6,210 nt of DNA from the NCBI GenBank assembly GCA_003819755.1, contig RPQK01000482.1, positions 1-6,210 on the forward strand. The letters run 5' to 3'. Under the pieces are notes generated by a model, which did no database searches, was not told the DNA's origin, and was given only the letters and a program-made list of their open reading frames with translations. This DNA is from Acidobacteriota bacterium (GTDB lineage: Bacteria; Acidobacteriota; UBA6911; RPQK01). Below, piece after piece: positions 4,364-6,210 of this stretch. A program made the translations under genes and the position numbers. Every line of letters begins with the position of its first letter. The stretch's first letter is position 1.

Positions 4364-6210
4364 TTACCTCCCCACCATCTCCGGCTCTGGCGCCGGCTCC
4401 TCTTCCTGCATGTCCTGTGGGACATTCCTATGCCACCAGTGGCGCATGCGGGCGGCCCAGTCATCGAAGAACGTGTAGACGACCGGGACCATGATCAGCG
4501 TCAGAAGCGTGGAGGTAATCAGCCCGCCGATGACGGCCCGGGCCATGGGCGCCCGCATCTCGGATCCTGCCCCGATTTCAAACGCGAGAGGCAGCATGCC
4601 GAAGATCATGGCCGTGGTGGTCATGACGATCGGACGCAGCCTGACGCGAGCGGCCGTGATCAGGGCATTCGTACGGGTTTGCCCCTCCCTCTGCTGCCGG
4701 TTCGCGTAGTCAATCAAAAGGATGGCGTTCTTGGTGACCAGACCCATGAGCATGATGAGGCCGATCTGCGACATGATATTGAGCGTGCCGTTCGTCACAT
4801 AGAGGGCGAGAGCGACCCCCAGCAGCGACAAGGGCAGTGACAACATGATCGCCAGCGGATGGAAGAAGCTGCGGAACTGAGAGGCCAGAATGGCATAGAT
4901 GAACACTATGGCGAGGAACAACGCCCGGCCCATGTGGTACTGCATTTCCCGCAAGTCCTCGGCCTGTCCCGTGTATCCGATAGTGACGCCGGGGGGCAGC
5001 TGCAGTTTGTCATTCAGCGTCTTGACGTCCGCGATAATACTTCCAATATCACGATCCTGATTGGAGGCTCGCACGCGAACCTCCCGCATCAAATCCCGGC
5101 GTCTGATGAGAGAGGGCGCCTGCGAGTCCTCGAGGGACGCCACCTGTGAGAGCGGGACCGAAGTCGCCATGCTGCTCGGGTTCGTCAGCATGGCGGGAGT
5201 GGCGCCGGCGAAGTCCATGACCGGCACGTAGATCTCCGCCAGGTCGTCCTTCAGTCGCCGCTGTTCCTGATCGACGCGCAAACGAACGTCGAAAGCGTCT
5301 CCATCCCGGTCCTCGTATTGGGACACCACCTCGCCGGCAATCAGCCCGCGAACGGTCATCGCGACCGTGCCCAGATTAAGCCCGAGGTCCGATGCCGCCT
5401 TTCGATCCAGTTGGACACGCACTTCCGGGCGAGGCTCGTCCTGGCTGGTGTCTACATCCGTTGCGCCTTTTACCTGTGCGACGTTCTTGACGACCAGTTT
5501 CGAAACGCGGTCAATCTCGTCGAGATCCGTTCCGCGAACGCTGATCTGGATCGGCCTCGCATCACCCAACTGTTCAGCCTCCTCGACGGAGGTCTCCAGG
5601 CTGGCCCAGCGGTCGAAATCCTCACGCATGAGCCGGCGCAGTTCCATGTCGGTTCTTTGCCTCGCGTCTTTGGCCGTGAGCTTGACGTAAATCGAGCCCT
5701 GGTTAACGGAGCTTGTTCCGGTTCCTATGGTTACGACGGTATAGGCGACTTCCGGGTAACGTTTCAGCGTTTCGTGAACCCGCTGGGCAATGACGCTCGT
5801 CTCCGCGAGGGTCATGCCCGAAGGGGCCTTGAACGACACCTGGAACTCCTCCCGGTCAAAGTCGGGCATGAAATCGCTCCCGAGCTTGCCGAGCAGGTTG
5901 AAGCTAAACACGATGCAGGCGACGCCAATACCGAGCACGATTAACCGATGACGGAGCGACCAGCCGAGCGTGCGCCCCAAAACCCCCTGCAGGAGGTTCA
6001 GAGAGTCGTTCATCTTCTGCAGTTGGCGCGCAAACCAGCGGCGCCGAGTGTGTGTCTCGACGGCGGGATCGTACCAGCGGGACGAAAGCATCGGATCAAG
6101 GGTGAAGGAAACAAACAAAGAGACCAGCACCGCGACTCCGACGGTCATTCCGAACTGGTCGAAAAAACGTACGACAATACCTCCCCTGAACGCGACAGGC
6201 ACAACTAAAG
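4364..6210 (-). CDS. HAE1/AcrB-type RND efflux permease (partial, C-terminal 614 residues)
   Basis: Read on the minus strand, the frame enters from the right edge without a start and ends at 4364; full members are about 1,020-1,060 residues, so about 60 percent is seen. A GTG at 6202 in this frame is internal, since the matching AcrB segment falls near its residue 450. In order: the TM5/TM6 region (PVAFRGG ... LDPMLSSRW), TM7 (LIVLGIGVACIVFSFNLLG), the porter domain starting near APSGMTLAET, the docking segment (ASDLGLNLGTVAMTVRGLIA), TM8 (GRALFLAIVFIYAILASQF), TM9-TM10 with GLVTKNAILLIDYAN, TM11 (IVMTTTAMIFGMLPLAF) and TM12. The Lys codon at 4732-4730 corresponds to AcrB Lys940 in the proton relay. 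It is an inner-membrane proton-driven exporter that works as a trimer with an adaptor and an outer-membrane channel; those genes would lie outside the window. The substrate cannot be read. The tail is acidic and proline-rich (PAPEPE). It converges on the S9 gene across the hairpin. Confidence 0.94.
   Translation of the reverse strand, partial: LVVPVAFRGGIVVRFFDQFGMTVGVAVLVSLFVSFTLDPMLSSRWYDPAVETHTRRRWFARQLQKMNDSLNLLQGVLGRTLGWSLRHRLIVLGIGVACIVFSFNLLGKLGSDFMPDFDREEFQVSFKAPSGMTLAETSVIAQRVHETLKRYPEVAYTVVTIGTGTSSVNQGSIYVKLTAKDARQRTDMELRRLMREDFDRWASLETSVEEAEQLGDARPIQISVRGTDLDEIDRVSKLVVKNVAQVKGATDVDTSQDEPRPEVRVQLDRKAASDLGLNLGTVAMTVRGLIAGEVVSQYEDRDGDAFDVRLRVDQEQRRLKDDLAEIYVPVMDFAGATPAMLTNPSSMATSVPLSQVASLEDSQAPSLIRRRDLMREVRVRASNQDRDIGSIIADVKTLNDKLQLPPGVTIGYTGQAEDLREMQYHMGRALFLAIVFIYAILASQFRSFFHPLAIMLSLPLSLLGVALALYVTNGTLNIMSQIGLIMLMGLVTKNAILLIDYANRQQREGQTRTNALITAARVRLRPIVMTTTAMIFGMLPLAFEIGAGSEMRAPMARAVIGGLITSTLLTLIMVPVVYTFFDDWAARMRHWWHRNVPQDMQEEEPAPEPEMVGR

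Noticed and set aside
4183..4494. Small open frames on both strands over the hairpin, each reading STNQHERRKDLKDNKDLKD
   Set aside because: The peptide is the same on both strands because the DNA is palindromic. It is an artefact of an open repeat sequence with no start signal or family support.
4082..4840. 252-codon plus-strand open frame running from the S9 3' end through the hairpin into the RND gene
   Set aside because: It overlaps two confident genes and reads through the palindrome and the RND antisense strand, giving a His/Arg/Asp-rich product without domain features.

Overview
The window is GC-rich bacterial DNA with four protein genes, two of them cut by the window edges, and one striking non-coding element. 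It suggests a Gram-negative bacterium. There is a Tat-type signal on one protein, a Sec-type signal on a large S9 peptidase, and an AcrB-type RND permease that needs a periplasm and outer membrane. The mix of a Tat-secreted DUF362 protein, an HGSNAT/NagX-like membrane protein, a secreted S9 peptidase and CACGAA-type intergenic repeats would fit Acidobacteriota. That placement is an inference from gene style; no marker gene is present.

Layout. Positions 1-752 (minus): N-terminal 250 residues of a Tat-signal DUF362 protein that runs off the left edge. Positions 813-1898 (minus): a complete multi-pass membrane protein of the heparan-alpha-glucosaminide N-acetyltransferase/NagX family, 60 bp upstream of the DUF362 gene on the same strand and possibly co-transcribed with it. 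Positions 1899-2034: a divergent intergenic region with a CACGAA-type repeat and candidate promoters for both flanking genes. Positions 2035-4173 (plus): a complete S9 prolyl-oligopeptidase-type peptidase with a signal peptide, a beta-propeller and an intact Ser-Asp-His triad. Positions 4174-4363: a convergent intergenic region holding one CACGAA-type copy and a perfect inverted repeat with 65-bp arms and a 13-nt loop. Positions 4364-6210 (minus): the C-terminal 614 residues of an HAE1-type RND efflux permease whose start lies beyond the right edge.

No single pathway ties the genes together. The S9 peptidase would release peptides in the periplasm, the NagX-like protein would acylate a sugar or similar group at the inner membrane, and the RND pump would export small amphiphilic compounds. 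The protein genes are of ordinary type. The parts most worth a second look are the 143-bp perfect hairpin at 4212-4354, the related CACGAA-type repeats on both sides of the peptidase gene, and a recurrent TAAACT-like hexamer 6-8 nt before three start codons that lack a clear Shine-Dalgarno, which hints at leaderless transcription.
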